Counted from the first letter of the stretch, positions 34,090 through 42,634 are shown. The stretch: 64,000 nt of DNA from Psychroflexus sediminis (GCF_900099815.1 NZ_FNCW01000002.1:124001-188000), one strand, 5' to 3'. Program-made: numbers and translations. The notes: generated from the sequence alone by a model not told the origin.

Positions 34090-35058
34090 ATGCTCAAAGT
34101 AAAAGATCTCGCCTACTTTCATAAAGGGGATACCGGTATTACCGAGATCAATTTTGAATTACAGAAAGGAGATCATTTGGCTGTAATTGGTGAAAGTGGC
34201 TGTGGTAAAAGCACTCTTATCAAGTCTGTATATGGCTTTTTTGATTTGCAGAAGGGGTCAGTTTATTGGAAAGATGAAGAAATTCTTGGACCCGCATTTA
34301 ATTTGGTTCCTGGCTTCCGGAAATTCAAACACCTGTCTCAGGAATTTGATTTGATGCCCTTTACCACTTCCGAAGAAAATATCCAGAAGTTTTTATCGAG
34401 AGAAACACCAAGTCAAAACAAGAAAAGAAGTGACGAACTCATCGACTTATTTGATCTTGAAGAAGTGAAGCACCAAAAAGTAAAAACTCTGAGTGGTGGT
34501 CAGAAGCAAAGAGTGGCTATTGCTCAGGCTCTCGCCAACCCGCCGGAATTGATTTTACTGGACGAGCCCTTCAGTCATATCGATCAATTTTTGAAACACA
34601 GACTGAGACGGCGTCTGTTTCAATTTCTTAAAAAAAATAAAATCACCTGTATGTTTGCTACACATGACGCGGAAGATGTCCTGCCATTTTCAGATTTTAC
34701 AATGATTTTAAAGGATGGTAAATCTATAGATTTTAGACCTACTTTTCAGGTGTATAACCAGCCTAAAAATGTCTATTGTGCTTCCCTTTTTGGTGATGTC
34801 AATAGTTTAGAGGCCTCAGAATTCGGTCTGGAAGGCCATCAGGAGAAGGTCTTGGTTTATCCTCATGAAATTGATATTCAGGAAAATGCCACTTATAAAG
34901 GGCGAATTATATCAAGCTATTTTAAAGGTTCGCATTACCTTGTAGAAATAGATTATAAGTTCACCTCAATTTTTGCAACTTCCAAAGCAGAAGTATATAT
35001 AGGCGATGAGATTAGTTTTGGATTGGATAAGGAAAAAATAATGAAACGGCTTAATTGA
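34090..35058 (+). CDS. ABC transporter ATP-binding protein without adjacent permease
   Basis: This 322-residue ATPase has Walker A GESGCGKSTL, Q-loop region HLSQEFDLMPF, signature LSGGQKQRVAIAQAL, Walker B LILLDEPFSHID and switch His FATHDAEDV, followed by a TOBE-like domain (about 255-320, VYPHEIDIQ, YKGRIISSYFKG). The ATPase-plus-TOBE layout is that of importers for ions, polyamines or sugars. No permease or binding-protein gene is adjacent, so the transporter cannot be named. The gene ends 8 bases into a convergent lipoprotein gene. Confidence 0.9.
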   Translation: MLKVKDLAYFHKGDTGITEINFELQKGDHLAVIGESGCGKSTLIKSVYGFFDLQKGSVYWKDEEILGPAFNLVPGFRKFKHLSQEFDLMPFTTSEENIQKFLSRETPSQNKKRSDELIDLFDLEEVKHQKVKTLSGGQKQRVAIAQALANPPELILLDEPFSHIDQFLKHRLRRRLFQFLKKNKITCMFATHDAEDVLPFSDFTMILKDGKSIDFRPTFQVYNQPKNVYCASLFGDVNSLEASEFGLEGHQEKVLVYPHEIDIQENATYKGRIISSYFKGSHYLVEIDYKFTSIFATSKAEVYIGDEISFGLDKEKIMKRLN

Positions 35059-35476
35059 AAATTCTAAGTATTCCGCCGCTTTCTGTAACTCGATAGGCAA
35101 ATAAAGGATACCTCAAATTTTCCACAAGAGGTTGTCCAGTGATAAGGCTGTAGCTATTTGGAGAATTATCGCAGCTAGATTCAGCATTGAGACCCTCTAT
35201 AATAAGCCTGGAGCAATCGCGCGGAACCAAATTGGGATCTGCTGCATCCCAGGCTAAAAAACTACTTCCGGAATTTACAATGATAAGCCCAAGATTACCC
35301 TGGCCAGGAACATAAACGGAATTGCCGCTGAAGTTGAGGTTATTGAATTGTGGGAGACTCAAATCGGCTTCATAGTTTACATTGATGTTGAGCAAATTGG
35401 GATTTCTCCTAAGGCTGTCATCGCTTTCACAACTCAATAAAAATGAGAGTCCAATAAGAAGAACAATAGCTTTCAT
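35051..35476 (-). CDS. Lipoprotein, Rieske-like fold with degenerate ligands
   Basis: This protein of about 141 residues has a lipoprotein signal (MKAIVLLIGLSFLLSCESDD). The C-terminal half (LAWDAADPNLVPRDCSRL, SSCDNSPNSYSLITGQPL, YPLFAYRVTESGGILRI) recalls the Rieske fold of small flavobacterial lipoproteins in which C-x-H and C-x-x-H bind a 2Fe-2S cluster. Here the His ligands are absent (DPN and DNS in the equivalent places), so cluster binding is unlikely. The family link is inference by eye. The longer frame to 35542 has an implausible N-terminus, so the start is ATG 35476. It overlaps the convergent ABC gene by 8 bases. Confidence 0.7.
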   Translation of the reverse strand: MKAIVLLIGLSFLLSCESDDSLRRNPNLLNINVNYEADLSLPQFNNLNFSGNSVYVPGQGNLGLIIVNSGSSFLAWDAADPNLVPRDCSRLIIEGLNAESSCDNSPNSYSLITGQPLVENLRYPLFAYRVTESGGILRIFN

Positions 35477-35518
35477 ATTAATTTTTAGATGTTTATGACT
35501 TTGAAACCACAAAAATAT

Positions 35519-35566
35519 TATATTTGCTTTATAGAATCTCAAAAAGCCGTGAGATTCTTTTTTTGT
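35519..35566 (+). promoter_or_regulatory. greA leader: -7 box followed by a terminator hairpin
   Basis: TATATTTG (35519-35526) is followed by AGAATCTCA/TGAGATTCT (35533-35541 with 35550-35558) and eight T, all before the greA start at 35589. Nothing upstream on this strand needs a terminator for 470 bases. A TTTG lies at 35500-35503, but the 15-base spacing is short. Confidence 0.5.
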
Positions 35567-35588
35567 TATATATATAAACGACAGGATT

Positions 35589-36065
35589 ATGAGTAAAGTA
35601 TCTTATTATACAGAAGAAGGCTTGAAAAAGCTGAGAGCAGAACTCGACCAGTTGAGAGATGTGGAACGTCCTAAAGCTTCTCAGGATATTGCCGATGCCA
35701 GAGATAAAGGAGATCTGAGTGAAAATGCCGAATACGATGCTGCTAAGGAAGCTCAGGGCATGCTGGAAATGCGTATTGCAAAACTTGAAGAAGTAGTCGC
35801 CAATGCAAGAGTCATAGATGAGTCACAATTGGACACCTCCAAAGTTTTAATTCATAGTAAGGTGAGGTTAAAAAGCACCAAAATGAACCAGGAGATGACC
35901 TATAAGCTGGTTGCTCAGAGTGAAGCTGACTTAAAAACAGGAAAAATTTCGGTGGATTCACCAATCGGAAAAGGTCTTCTTGGGAAAAAAGCCGGAGACA
36001 CCGCAGAAATTGAAGTGCCTAACGGTAAAATTACTTTTGAAATCCTTGAAGTCTCAAGAGATTAA
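35589..36065 (+). CDS. greA: Transcription elongation factor GreA
   Basis: This 158-residue protein has an N-terminal coiled coil (EEGLKKLRAELDQLR, ARDKGDLSENAEYDAAKEAQ) whose acidic tip residues enter the RNA polymerase secondary channel, then an FKBP-like C-terminal domain (KVRLKSTKMNQEMTYKLV, ISVDSPIGKGLLGKKAGD, VEVPNGK-like IEVPNGKITFEI). GreA rescues backtracked polymerase by stimulating RNA cleavage. Length and motifs are standard. A terminator hairpin sits in its leader. The gene is convergent with a GIN-domain lipoprotein gene. Confidence 0.96.
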   Translation: MSKVSYYTEEGLKKLRAELDQLRDVERPKASQDIADARDKGDLSENAEYDAAKEAQGMLEMRIAKLEEVVANARVIDESQLDTSKVLIHSKVRLKSTKMNQEMTYKLVAQSEADLKTGKISVDSPIGKGLLGKKAGDTAEIEVPNGKITFEILEVSRD

Positions 36066-36071
36066 AAATTT

Positions 36072-36095
36072 TCAGCTTATTCAAAAATAAGCTGA
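36072..36095 (-). terminator. Terminator shared between greA and the GIN-domain gene
   Basis: TCAGCTTATT and AATAAGCTGA form a 10-base stem with a CAAA loop. It overlaps the minus-strand stop codon and is followed on that strand by AAAATTTTT. Confidence 0.7.
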
Positions 36096-36826
36096 CCCGT
36101 ATAAAATACATCAACCTCCACTTGTGGAGGTTTTTTTGTGCTGATTAGATTCCCTGAAGATCTTATTTCTCCTTTTAAAGACTGTATAGGAGTAATAATG
36201 GCTTCTCTGAAGGAGCGATGAAAAAAAGTAATTTCCTGCGCTTCTAAATGTCTTGCCAGAATAGTCCCTGAGCCGGAGGCCGTATTAAAGTGAAACTGCT
36301 GTGTCTTTCCCGAAATTTCGAAATCTGATATCCCATTTCCCACCAGGTTTAGTCTTTTATTGTTTACTTCTATCTTGAAATTTCCTAGATTCAAGGCACC
36401 AGGGTCATTAAAATCCTCAGATATCAAAGTAAGATTTTCAAACTCTAAAGTATTGGTGCTTACGACCTCGAATTGTGAAGAATTCCTTACATACGTTAGT
36501 TTTGAACTTCTTAATTTTAAGACGATAGGCGCTTCAGAAAATCCGGTAGTACAAAGGCTACTGACCTTAAATTCATATTCGTTTCCATTTTGACTGATCT
36601 CGAGTTGATTCAGATGGTGTTCACCACCAACGGCTTCAAGGCTTTCCTCGTCGCTATAGGTAATCTCAATCCTTAGGTTTTCTCTGATGATGATTCTTTC
36701 CAAATCAGAAATTTCAAAAATCCGTGTTTCAACCTTGCCTTTTCCTTGTAAGCAATCCTTTGAGCTATCTGGATCACAGCCAGTGATGAAGAGAGCAAAG
36801 ATGAATAAAGCAGCTAATTTTTTCAT
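36077..36826 (-). CDS. GIN-domain (DUF2807) lipoprotein
   Basis: This protein of about 249 residues has a lipoprotein signal (MKKLAALFIFALFITGC) and a long right-handed repeat of short strands (RIFEISDLERIIIRENLRIE, AVGGEHHLNQLEI, SSQFEVVSTNTLEFENLTLI), the pattern of the putative auto-transporter adhesin head GIN domain. It begins KGKVETRIFEISDLERI as usual for the family. It probably sits on the periplasmic or outer face of a membrane; its role is unknown. I start at ATG 36826 rather than the in-frame TTG at 36835. Confidence 0.85.
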   Translation of the reverse strand: MKKLAALFIFALFITGCDPDSSKDCLQGKGKVETRIFEISDLERIIIRENLRIEITYSDEESLEAVGGEHHLNQLEISQNGNEYEFKVSSLCTTGFSEAPIVLKLRSSKLTYVRNSSQFEVVSTNTLEFENLTLISEDFNDPGALNLGNFKIEVNNKRLNLVGNGISDFEISGKTQQFHFNTASGSGTILARHLEAQEITFFHRSFREAIITPIQSLKGEIRSSGNLISTKKPPQVEVDVFYTGQLIFE

Positions 36827-36857
36827 TGTATTCAATTAAGAGTATCTAACCAGGACT

Positions 36858-37958
36858 TCATAAGCGTATGCCTATTCCAAATTCTATGGCTTCCGCTTTA
36901 GAATAATGGGATTTGAGTAAAAGGGAGGCATAAAATTGATCTGTGAAGTAGCGCCGAACTCCGACTTTCAAATATTCTCTGTTTAGGTAATCAATAGGAT
37001 AATACACATAATACCCGATTTGCGATAACACACTCCAGTTCCCCAAATACAGTTCATGACCCAGAAATAAACCAGCTCGTCTCCAGTCTTCATCGCCCTG
37101 AAACTGATTTTCTTCAGGGAAGGCTGCTGCTTTATACTCTATATACGTTTTCACAGAAGGTGTAAAAAAAGCATCTACACCCAGACTTAACCCACTGCGG
37201 TGAGAAAGCCGTTTGTTAACCGAAGTCGTTAGCGTTAAAAAAGCCTCATTATCTTCTCCCCAGATGCCACTGTCGTTGGCTCCTGTAGCCGCCACAAGAT
37301 CCCAGGACCAGGATTTAGTGATTGGTTTTAAAACAGGAGTTTTATATCTCTTTTCTGTTTCTGAAAACTGATGGCTGAGTCCGATTTGAACCCCGTAATT
37401 ATTGGTGCTGGTATTGGGTGATTTGGTTTTGCCATTGGAATAATGCACCAGAAACCCACCAAATTTGAAATCGATGGGTGAGCCAAAAATTTGCTTAAGT
37501 CGATATTCCAAGCCAAAGATAATCGAAGCCGTGAGTGACGAGCCGTAAGCTGTATTTCTAGGATTTTCAATGGGATCATAAGTATTGGGAATATAGCCTG
37601 CACCAAGTCCGGCTTTCAGGCTGAGCTGTCGCTCCCAAAAGAAAAACCTGTACTCGCCGTGGAGGCTATACACTCGGCCCAAGTCTGGGGAGCCCATATC
37701 TTGGACTAATAAAGAGGCGCCATAACTTGGGTAGTTATACAGCTGCTGCCAGTTTTTTTTACCGTAGGTTTTGCGTTCCCATGACAATAAAATGCCTTGG
37801 GTAGGACCCTGGATAAGGTGTAGGATTTGCGGACTGTGCCTCATAATTTTACCATAGAGGTAGTCCACATGAAAAGCATCGGAATGGTTTTTTTCCTGCG
37901 CTATGCTTGAGTGTAAGCACAGAAAAAGCCATAAGCATAACAGGTAGTTTGTTTTCAT
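36858..37958 (-). CDS. PagL-like acyloxyacyl hydrolase (lipid A deacylase family)
   Basis: This 366-residue outer-membrane protein has a signal peptide (MKTNYLLCLWLFLCLHSSIAQ) and alternating beta-strands suggesting a barrel. The motif GGFLVHYSNGKTKSPN holds the His-x-Ser-Asn seen at the active site of PagL-type lipid A 3-O-deacylases, and GLGAGYIP and FGLEYRL fit the family. At this length it has about 150 more C-terminal residues than PagL, also with strand character. It lies 31 bases upstream of the GIN-domain gene in the same direction, so the two may be co-transcribed. Confidence 0.78.
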   Translation of the reverse strand: MKTNYLLCLWLFLCLHSSIAQEKNHSDAFHVDYLYGKIMRHSPQILHLIQGPTQGILLSWERKTYGKKNWQQLYNYPSYGASLLVQDMGSPDLGRVYSLHGEYRFFFWERQLSLKAGLGAGYIPNTYDPIENPRNTAYGSSLTASIIFGLEYRLKQIFGSPIDFKFGGFLVHYSNGKTKSPNTSTNNYGVQIGLSHQFSETEKRYKTPVLKPITKSWSWDLVAATGANDSGIWGEDNEAFLTLTTSVNKRLSHRSGLSLGVDAFFTPSVKTYIEYKAAAFPEENQFQGDEDWRRAGLFLGHELYLGNWSVLSQIGYYVYYPIDYLNREYLKVGVRRYFTDQFYASLLLKSHYSKAEAIEFGIGIRL

Positions 37959-38038
37959 TGATTAGTCAACTGGAATCTGCAAACTTAAACTTTATTTGAT
38001 GAAGTGAACTTAAGTTTTGCAAGCCCCTTTTCATAAGA

Positions 38039-38114
38039 CCTGTGAGGTTTTAGAAACCTCACAGGCCTATTTCTCTGAGTTATCAAAAGCCCGCCTGTTT
38101 TGTAGACAGGCCCG
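38039..38114. repeat. Two palindromes downstream of the purine nucleoside phosphorylase
   Basis: CCTGTGAGGTTT-TAG-AAACCTCACAGG (38039-38065) is a perfect 12-base inverted repeat. GCCCGCCTGT-TTTGTAG-ACAGGC (38090-38114) belongs to the GCC/GGC palindrome family seen at 6533, 6709, 6745 and 28248. Either may end the minus-strand transcript. Confidence 0.75.
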
Positions 38115-38122
38115 TAAACACC

Positions 38123-38935
38123 CTAAAGCGTCTCAATTAAACTGGAAAAAAGTTTAACCAACTTAGGTTCGGCCTCATTGGCGACGGCGATGATCTCTTC
38201 GATGTTTACTGGCTGTAAGTTATCCGGATCGCATTCGTCGGTCAATACCGAAATAGCGGCAACCGGTAGCTTGAGGTGGTTGGCCACTATAATTTCTGGA
38301 ATGGTGCTCATACCTACTGCATCGGCCCCAATGATTTTCAAATAGCGGTATTCGGCCCGGGTTTCCAGCTGAGGGCCTACCACCGACGCATAAACCCCTT
38401 CGTGCAAGGTGATGTCGTTTTCCCTGGCAATATCCTTGAATTTTGCATTCATCTCCTTGTCGTAAGGTGCCAGCATGTCCACAAAACGCTCCCCAAATTG
38501 TGAAACGCCTTTAAAAGCCAGCGGTGAACCGCCCTGCAGATTGATGTGGTCGTCAATCAACATCAATTCACCTTTCTTATAGCCTTTGTTAATGGCTCCA
38601 GCAGCATTGGAAACCAGGAGTTTTTTGATGCCCAGCTCTTTCATGATGCGAACAGGGTAGGTGATGTCCTGAAGGGAATAGCCTTCGTAAAAGTGAAAAC
38701 GCCCTTGCATCACCACTACTTTTTTGCCGGCCAGATTCCCGAAGATGAATTTACCCTGGTGAAACTCTACAGTAGCAGTGGGAAAGTGCGGAATATGATT
38801 GTAACTGATTTCCTTTTCAATGTCAATTTTATCGATGAGTTTTCCAAGTCCGGTACCGAGAATAATGCCGATTTCCGGGTTTGAAAAGCCTTTTTCTTCG
38901 AGGTAACTTACTGTTCTGTTGAGTCTTTCTTTCAT
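38123..38935 (-). CDS. Purine-nucleoside phosphorylase
   Basis: This 270-residue trimeric-type enzyme has IGIILGTGLGKL (phosphate site), GRFHFYEGY, VSNAAGAINKGYKKGELM and the purine-site region GPQLETRAEYRYLKIIGADAVGMSTIPE. It splits purine nucleosides with phosphate into base and (deoxy)ribose 1-phosphate. The ATG overlaps the stop of the preceding glycosyltransferase gene (ATGA), so it is the last member of the arsenosugar-type cluster. In that setting it could act on an arsenical deoxyadenosine, releasing adenine, which is inference. A housekeeping salvage role is equally possible. Confidence 0.94.
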   Translation of the reverse strand: MKERLNRTVSYLEEKGFSNPEIGIILGTGLGKLIDKIDIEKEISYNHIPHFPTATVEFHQGKFIFGNLAGKKVVVMQGRFHFYEGYSLQDITYPVRIMKELGIKKLLVSNAAGAINKGYKKGELMLIDDHINLQGGSPLAFKGVSQFGERFVDMLAPYDKEMNAKFKDIARENDITLHEGVYASVVGPQLETRAEYRYLKIIGADAVGMSTIPEIIVANHLKLPVAAISVLTDECDPDNLQPVNIEEIIAVANEAEPKLVKLFSSLIETL

Positions 38936-39567
38936 AGGTCTTTAGATAATTTTCTTAACATTTGAGCGGGAATGTAAGGATGAAACTCCGGATGTTTAGC
39001 CAGGTCTTCCACGGTGTCAATATCGGTTTTGGTATCGAGAAAAGCAAGGCTTAATCCTTTTAAATCTTCAAGGGTTTTTTGCAAAACTATTTCGGTACTC
39101 CATGCTTTTTTCAGGAAAGCATTTTTATAAAATCGGGACATACCCATCAGATAATAACCGCCGTCGTTGGCTGGTCCAAAGACCGCATCGTTTTGATCCA
39201 ATTTCAGAAAGGCGTTCTCTAGGTCTGAGGCTCTAAGTTCAAATAAATCGCTGCCTACAATGCAGATTTTAGAAAAGCCTTGCGCAAAGCCCCAGGCAAA
39301 AGCGGCCTGCATTTTCTGTCCTAAATGCCCTTTGCTTTGTACTTGTTTCTGGAATTTGGTATCACTCCATAAATCTCCACTCCGAATTTCTTCGGAATAA
39401 AAGACGGCACGATTAGCCTTGACCTTGCCTATAGTTCTAGCAGTGTGTTTGAGGAGTTCCTTGTAAACTTCAAGCGCCTTTTCATCCCCTATACTTTTGG
39501 CTAAACGCGTTTTACACTTGCCAGGCTGCGGGTTTTTAGCAAAAACGATAACCAGGTTATTCATCAA
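38932..39567 (-). CDS. DUF2064/TIGR04282-type glycosyltransferase of arsenosugar clusters
   Basis: This 211-residue GT-A-like protein has VIVFAKNPQPGKCKTRLAKS at the nucleotide site, AFAWGFAQGFSKICIVGSDL, and FGPANDGGYYLMGMSRF. This matches the TIGR04282 glycosyltransferase-like family often found beside ArsS and ArsM genes. It is coupled at both ends: the start overlaps the rhodanese gene stop and the stop overlaps the purine nucleoside phosphorylase start. It probably handles the sugar part of the arsenosugar product. A second, more divergent member is at 42635. Confidence 0.88.
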   Translation of the reverse strand: MMNNLVIVFAKNPQPGKCKTRLAKSIGDEKALEVYKELLKHTARTIGKVKANRAVFYSEEIRSGDLWSDTKFQKQVQSKGHLGQKMQAAFAWGFAQGFSKICIVGSDLFELRASDLENAFLKLDQNDAVFGPANDGGYYLMGMSRFYKNAFLKKAWSTEIVLQKTLEDLKGLSLAFLDTKTDIDTVEDLAKHPEFHPYIPAQMLRKLSKDL

Positions 39568-40058
39568 TATACTTTTTGACCTTTCTTAAGGTATCTGCTC
39601 CAGAATATATCGTAAGCATGGATTTTTTCGGTGGGTTCACCTTTTTGGTCGTAAACCTTACGGCCTTGATTTACCCAGTCAAAAATACCTCCATAGAGAT
39701 TGAAAACATGTTTGTAATCCGCCTTTTGAAGCCGTTCTCCAATATCTTCAGAACGCACTCCTATGGAGCAGTAGACCACAATTGTGTCTTGCTTGTTGAT
39801 TTTATCTTGGATAGCTGTTAGTTTAAAATTTTCATACCCAGCATAAATGGCATTTTGAATATGACTGATGCTATATTCTGAAGCTTGTCTGGTGTCGAGT
39901 AATTTTATGTTTCGATCGGAGTCTTTAAGTTCAGCTAATTCCTGAACGCTTATGTATTCAACTTTGTGTTCGTTATATTTTTGGATTGCTTCGTCAATAC
40001 TTTGGGAATAAGCAAGTAGTGGAAATATAAGAATAAGTAAGATTAACCTGGGTTTCAT
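39564..40058 (-). CDS. Exported rhodanese-like protein
   Basis: This 164-residue protein has a signal peptide (MKPRLILLILIFPLLAYSQ) and one rhodanese domain: LLDTRQASEYSISHIQNAIY, then the active loop VVYCSIGVRSEDIGERL with catalytic Cys in YCSIGVRS, and FNLYGGIFDWVNQG. It would bind and transfer sulfur as a persulfide, or carry related thiol chemistry, in the periplasm. It sits between arsM and the glycosyltransferase gene, overlapping the latter by 4 bases. A sulfur or arsenic thiol role is suggested by context only. Confidence 0.9.
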   Translation of the reverse strand: MKPRLILLILIFPLLAYSQSIDEAIQKYNEHKVEYISVQELAELKDSDRNIKLLDTRQASEYSISHIQNAIYAGYENFKLTAIQDKINKQDTIVVYCSIGVRSEDIGERLQKADYKHVFNLYGGIFDWVNQGRKVYDQKGEPTEKIHAYDIFWSRYLKKGQKVY

Positions 40059-40149
40059 GTAAATTAAATTATACAGTTTAGAGGTAGCTTTGGCAAAGTT
40101 AGGCGCTTATTTTTGGCCGAACTCTACTTTATAATTTCTTGCTGTTTAT

Positions 40150-41118
40150 TTAACAACATCCGCCGCCATCATAGTGAAATGTAGATTCACTGATGTAGAT
40201 ATCTTCTCTTCTCAAATCTGATAGCGCCTTAGCGGTTTTATCACAAATAGCCAGAGGCTGATTTTGCAATAAAATGTGACCTTTTTGATCGTCGAAGAAG
40301 GGTTTGTCGCCATAATAAATCGCTGCTTTTCCCGTAAAAATGCAGGGACCGTCATCGGGCATAGGATCTTTGATGGCCGCTACTTCTACCGACTCTATGT
40401 AAATCAATTCGTCGGTTGGATAATGTTTCGGGTCCAGAATGCGATAAGGTTTTCTGGCGCGTATCTCAATGGTACCAAACCCGGCATCTGTAAGGGCCTT
40501 CACATAATCAGCCAAAGGCAAACTGCCGCTTAAGCAAAGTGCCCTCAGCCTGTCGTCGTTTCTCAGGGTGTCATTCATGTGCTGCTCGCAGGTAGGATCG
40601 CTCATCACCAGTTTGCCATTGGGTTTCAGCACGCGGTACATTTCTTCAATGGCTTTCTTCAGATCTTCTGCTTTGAATATATTAAAAAGGCAATTTTGAG
40701 CAGCGACATCTATACTCTTGTCTTCCACAGGAAGATTTAGGGCGTCTCCTTTTTTGAGAGCCACAAAATCGCTTTTAAACCAGGGATTCATTTGCTCTGC
40801 TTCTTTGAAGTTTTTCCTGGAAGCCTCCAGCATTTCGTCTACCATATCTACGCCTATCACTCCGTCTTTCTGGCGATTGAAATAAGCAAACTGCAGCAAT
40901 TCCATCCCCCCTCCAACGCCTACGTAAAGCAGTTTAGGGTTGTTGGAAAGGTCCCTGGCATGAACGGTGCTTCCGCAACCATAATTCATTTCCTGCATGA
41001 TCTTGGGAATTTTAAGCCCTGGTAATTCCCAGATGGGATTTGTTGTGCAGCATAGCCCCACATCCGGCTTAAGTGCAGCGTCTTTATAGACGTCGTAAGT
41101 AGTTTTTAAATAACTCAT
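40150..41118 (-). CDS. arsM: Arsenite methyltransferase of arsenosugar type
   Basis: This 322-residue SAM-dependent methyltransferase has the SAM site LYVGVGGGMELLQFAY, GVDMVDEMLEASR and NCLFNIFKAEDLKKAIEEMYRVLKPNGKLVMSDPT. Cysteines suited to As(III) binding appear as GLCCTTNP near the N-terminus, AQNCLFN and DPTCEQH, and the protein ends GGGCC. These fit the ArsM form found next to ArsS. It would methylate arsenite to dimethylated arsenic, the substrate for ArsS. The gene lies 20 bases after arsS in the same transcript. Confidence 0.9.
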   Translation of the reverse strand: MSYLKTTYDVYKDAALKPDVGLCCTTNPIWELPGLKIPKIMQEMNYGCGSTVHARDLSNNPKLLYVGVGGGMELLQFAYFNRQKDGVIGVDMVDEMLEASRKNFKEAEQMNPWFKSDFVALKKGDALNLPVEDKSIDVAAQNCLFNIFKAEDLKKAIEEMYRVLKPNGKLVMSDPTCEQHMNDTLRNDDRLRALCLSGSLPLADYVKALTDAGFGTIEIRARKPYRILDPKHYPTDELIYIESVEVAAIKDPMPDDGPCIFTGKAAIYYGDKPFFDDQKGHILLQNQPLAICDKTAKALSDLRREDIYISESTFHYDGGGCC

Positions 41119-41137
41119 TCTTTACTTTTCATTTGTT

Positions 41138-42190
41138 TTAAACCACACTCCCCTGACAGGAGCTTCCAGCGCCAGCCGTACATCCGTAGCAGTGCTGTGA
41201 GACACATATAGATCTCTCCTGCAGTTGCTCTTCGTTATAGTCTTTGATATGTTGAATCGGACTTTCCACTTTCATTTCCAGCATTTGATTGAAGTCGCAG
41301 TCATAAAGCCAGCCATCCCAGCTTACAGAAAGCGTATTCCTGCACATTACATTTTTGACCGCAGCAGGATTGTAGGCCTCTACCAGTTTGTACATATAAT
41401 CCTCATAATTATCTGAGGCGATGAGGTAGTCCAGATATCGGGAGATGGGCAAATTGGTGATGGTAAACAAACTGTTGAAGTCAATACCGAAATCTTCTTT
41501 GAGCGCCTTTTTGAAATCCTGTTCCAAAGCCTCCTGGTTGGAAGGTAAAAACGCCCCGGACGGGTTGTAAACCAAATCCAGTTTAAGGGGAGAATCGGGT
41601 AACCCATAGCCTATGGCATTCAGGTCCTGCAGCGCTTTTATAGATTTATCAAAAACACCGCTACCTCGCTGTTTATCGGTTTTTCCTTTGGTCCAGTGGG
41701 GCATGGAACTCACGACATGAACATTGTGTTTTTTGAAAAATTCAGGCAGGTCATAATACTTTTTATTTGCTCGTATGATGGTCAGATTGGACCTGACGAT
41801 GAAATCTTTGACACCAAGTTTGGCCGCTTCTTCCACAAACCATCTGAAATTGGGATTCATTTCCGGAGCACCTCCGGTCAGATCCAAAGTATGTGCCTTG
41901 GTCGTTTTAATGACCTCCAGGCATTGCTGCATGGTTCCTCTGGTCATGATCTCCTTTCTATCCGGACCTGCATCTACGTGACAATGCTCGCAAACCTGGT
42001 TACACATATAGCCCAGATTGAGCTGGAGAATTTCCAGTGCCTTAGGCTTTAGCGGGAAATCTTCGATCTTTTCCAACTGATGCCTGAAGGTAGGAAGTTC
42101 ATCTTTGAAAATTCCGTTAGACAGGAACTTGAGCTGCTCCTCGGCTTTAGCCATCAGTTTCTTTCTTGCAAGCAGAGATTTCGTTGCCAT
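41138..42190 (-). CDS. arsS: Arsenosugar biosynthesis radical SAM protein
   Basis: This 350-residue radical SAM enzyme has the cluster motif Cys63-x3-Cys67-x2-Cys70 in GYMCNQVCEHCHVDAG, followed by LDLTGGAPEMNPNF. A DUF3641-type C-terminal region carries more Cys (VMCRNTLSVSWDGWLYDCDF and CVSQHCYGCTAGAGSSCQ), probably binding further clusters. ArsS enzymes couple a 5'-deoxyadenosyl group to dimethylarsenic, giving a precursor of arsenosugars; this has been shown for the cyanobacterial protein. It is directly upstream of arsM. Family assignment is strong; activity here is inferred. Confidence 0.92.
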   Translation of the reverse strand: MATKSLLARKKLMAKAEEQLKFLSNGIFKDELPTFRHQLEKIEDFPLKPKALEILQLNLGYMCNQVCEHCHVDAGPDRKEIMTRGTMQQCLEVIKTTKAHTLDLTGGAPEMNPNFRWFVEEAAKLGVKDFIVRSNLTIIRANKKYYDLPEFFKKHNVHVVSSMPHWTKGKTDKQRGSGVFDKSIKALQDLNAIGYGLPDSPLKLDLVYNPSGAFLPSNQEALEQDFKKALKEDFGIDFNSLFTITNLPISRYLDYLIASDNYEDYMYKLVEAYNPAAVKNVMCRNTLSVSWDGWLYDCDFNQMLEMKVESPIQHIKDYNEEQLQERSICVSQHCYGCTAGAGSSCQGSVV

Positions 42191-42235
42191 GGTTGATTAA
42201 TTTTAAAGGTTTAAATCGCGGTTTAAGTCCGTCTT

Positions 42236-42571
42236 TTAATGACTTAACTTGTCGTATTTTTTCATCATTTGCGTCGCGTGTACCAGAGTGGCGCCAGACT
42301 CAATGGCAGCTCCGGCGTGTACAGCTTCCATCATTTCTTCTTTGGTAATGCCGCGTTGGAGCCCGTCCTGGGTGTAAGCGTCAATGCAATACGGGCACTT
42401 CACCACATGAGAAACGGCGAGAGCAATCAGTGATTTTTCGCGTTCAGAAAGCGCTCCTTTTTCAAAAACTTTACCGTAGTATTCGAAAAATTTGTCGCCC
42501 AGTTCCTGATTCCAGTCTGTGATTTTCGGGAATTTTCTGAGGTCTTTAGGATCGTAATATGAATCTGCCAT
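42236..42571 (-). CDS. AhpD-like carboxymuconolactone decarboxylase family protein of arsenosugar clusters
   Basis: This 111-residue all-helical protein has the AhpD redox motif CPYCIDAYTQDG (C-x-x-C with the following acidic residue) preceded by SLIALAVSHVVKCPY and followed by MMEAVHAGAAIESGATLVHA. It matches the small peroxidase-like protein regularly encoded with ArsS and ArsM. It could reduce a disulfide or an oxidised arsenical. It lies 45 bases upstream of arsS on the same strand, in the same likely operon. Confidence 0.88.
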   Translation of the reverse strand: MADSYYDPKDLRKFPKITDWNQELGDKFFEYYGKVFEKGALSEREKSLIALAVSHVVKCPYCIDAYTQDGLQRGITKEEMMEAVHAGAAIESGATLVHATQMMKKYDKLSH

Positions 42572-42634
42572 AGTATGAGATTAGGGGCAATTGCCCGGGG
42601 TTATGTAAAACTATAAATCTTATGTTGCTGTTTC

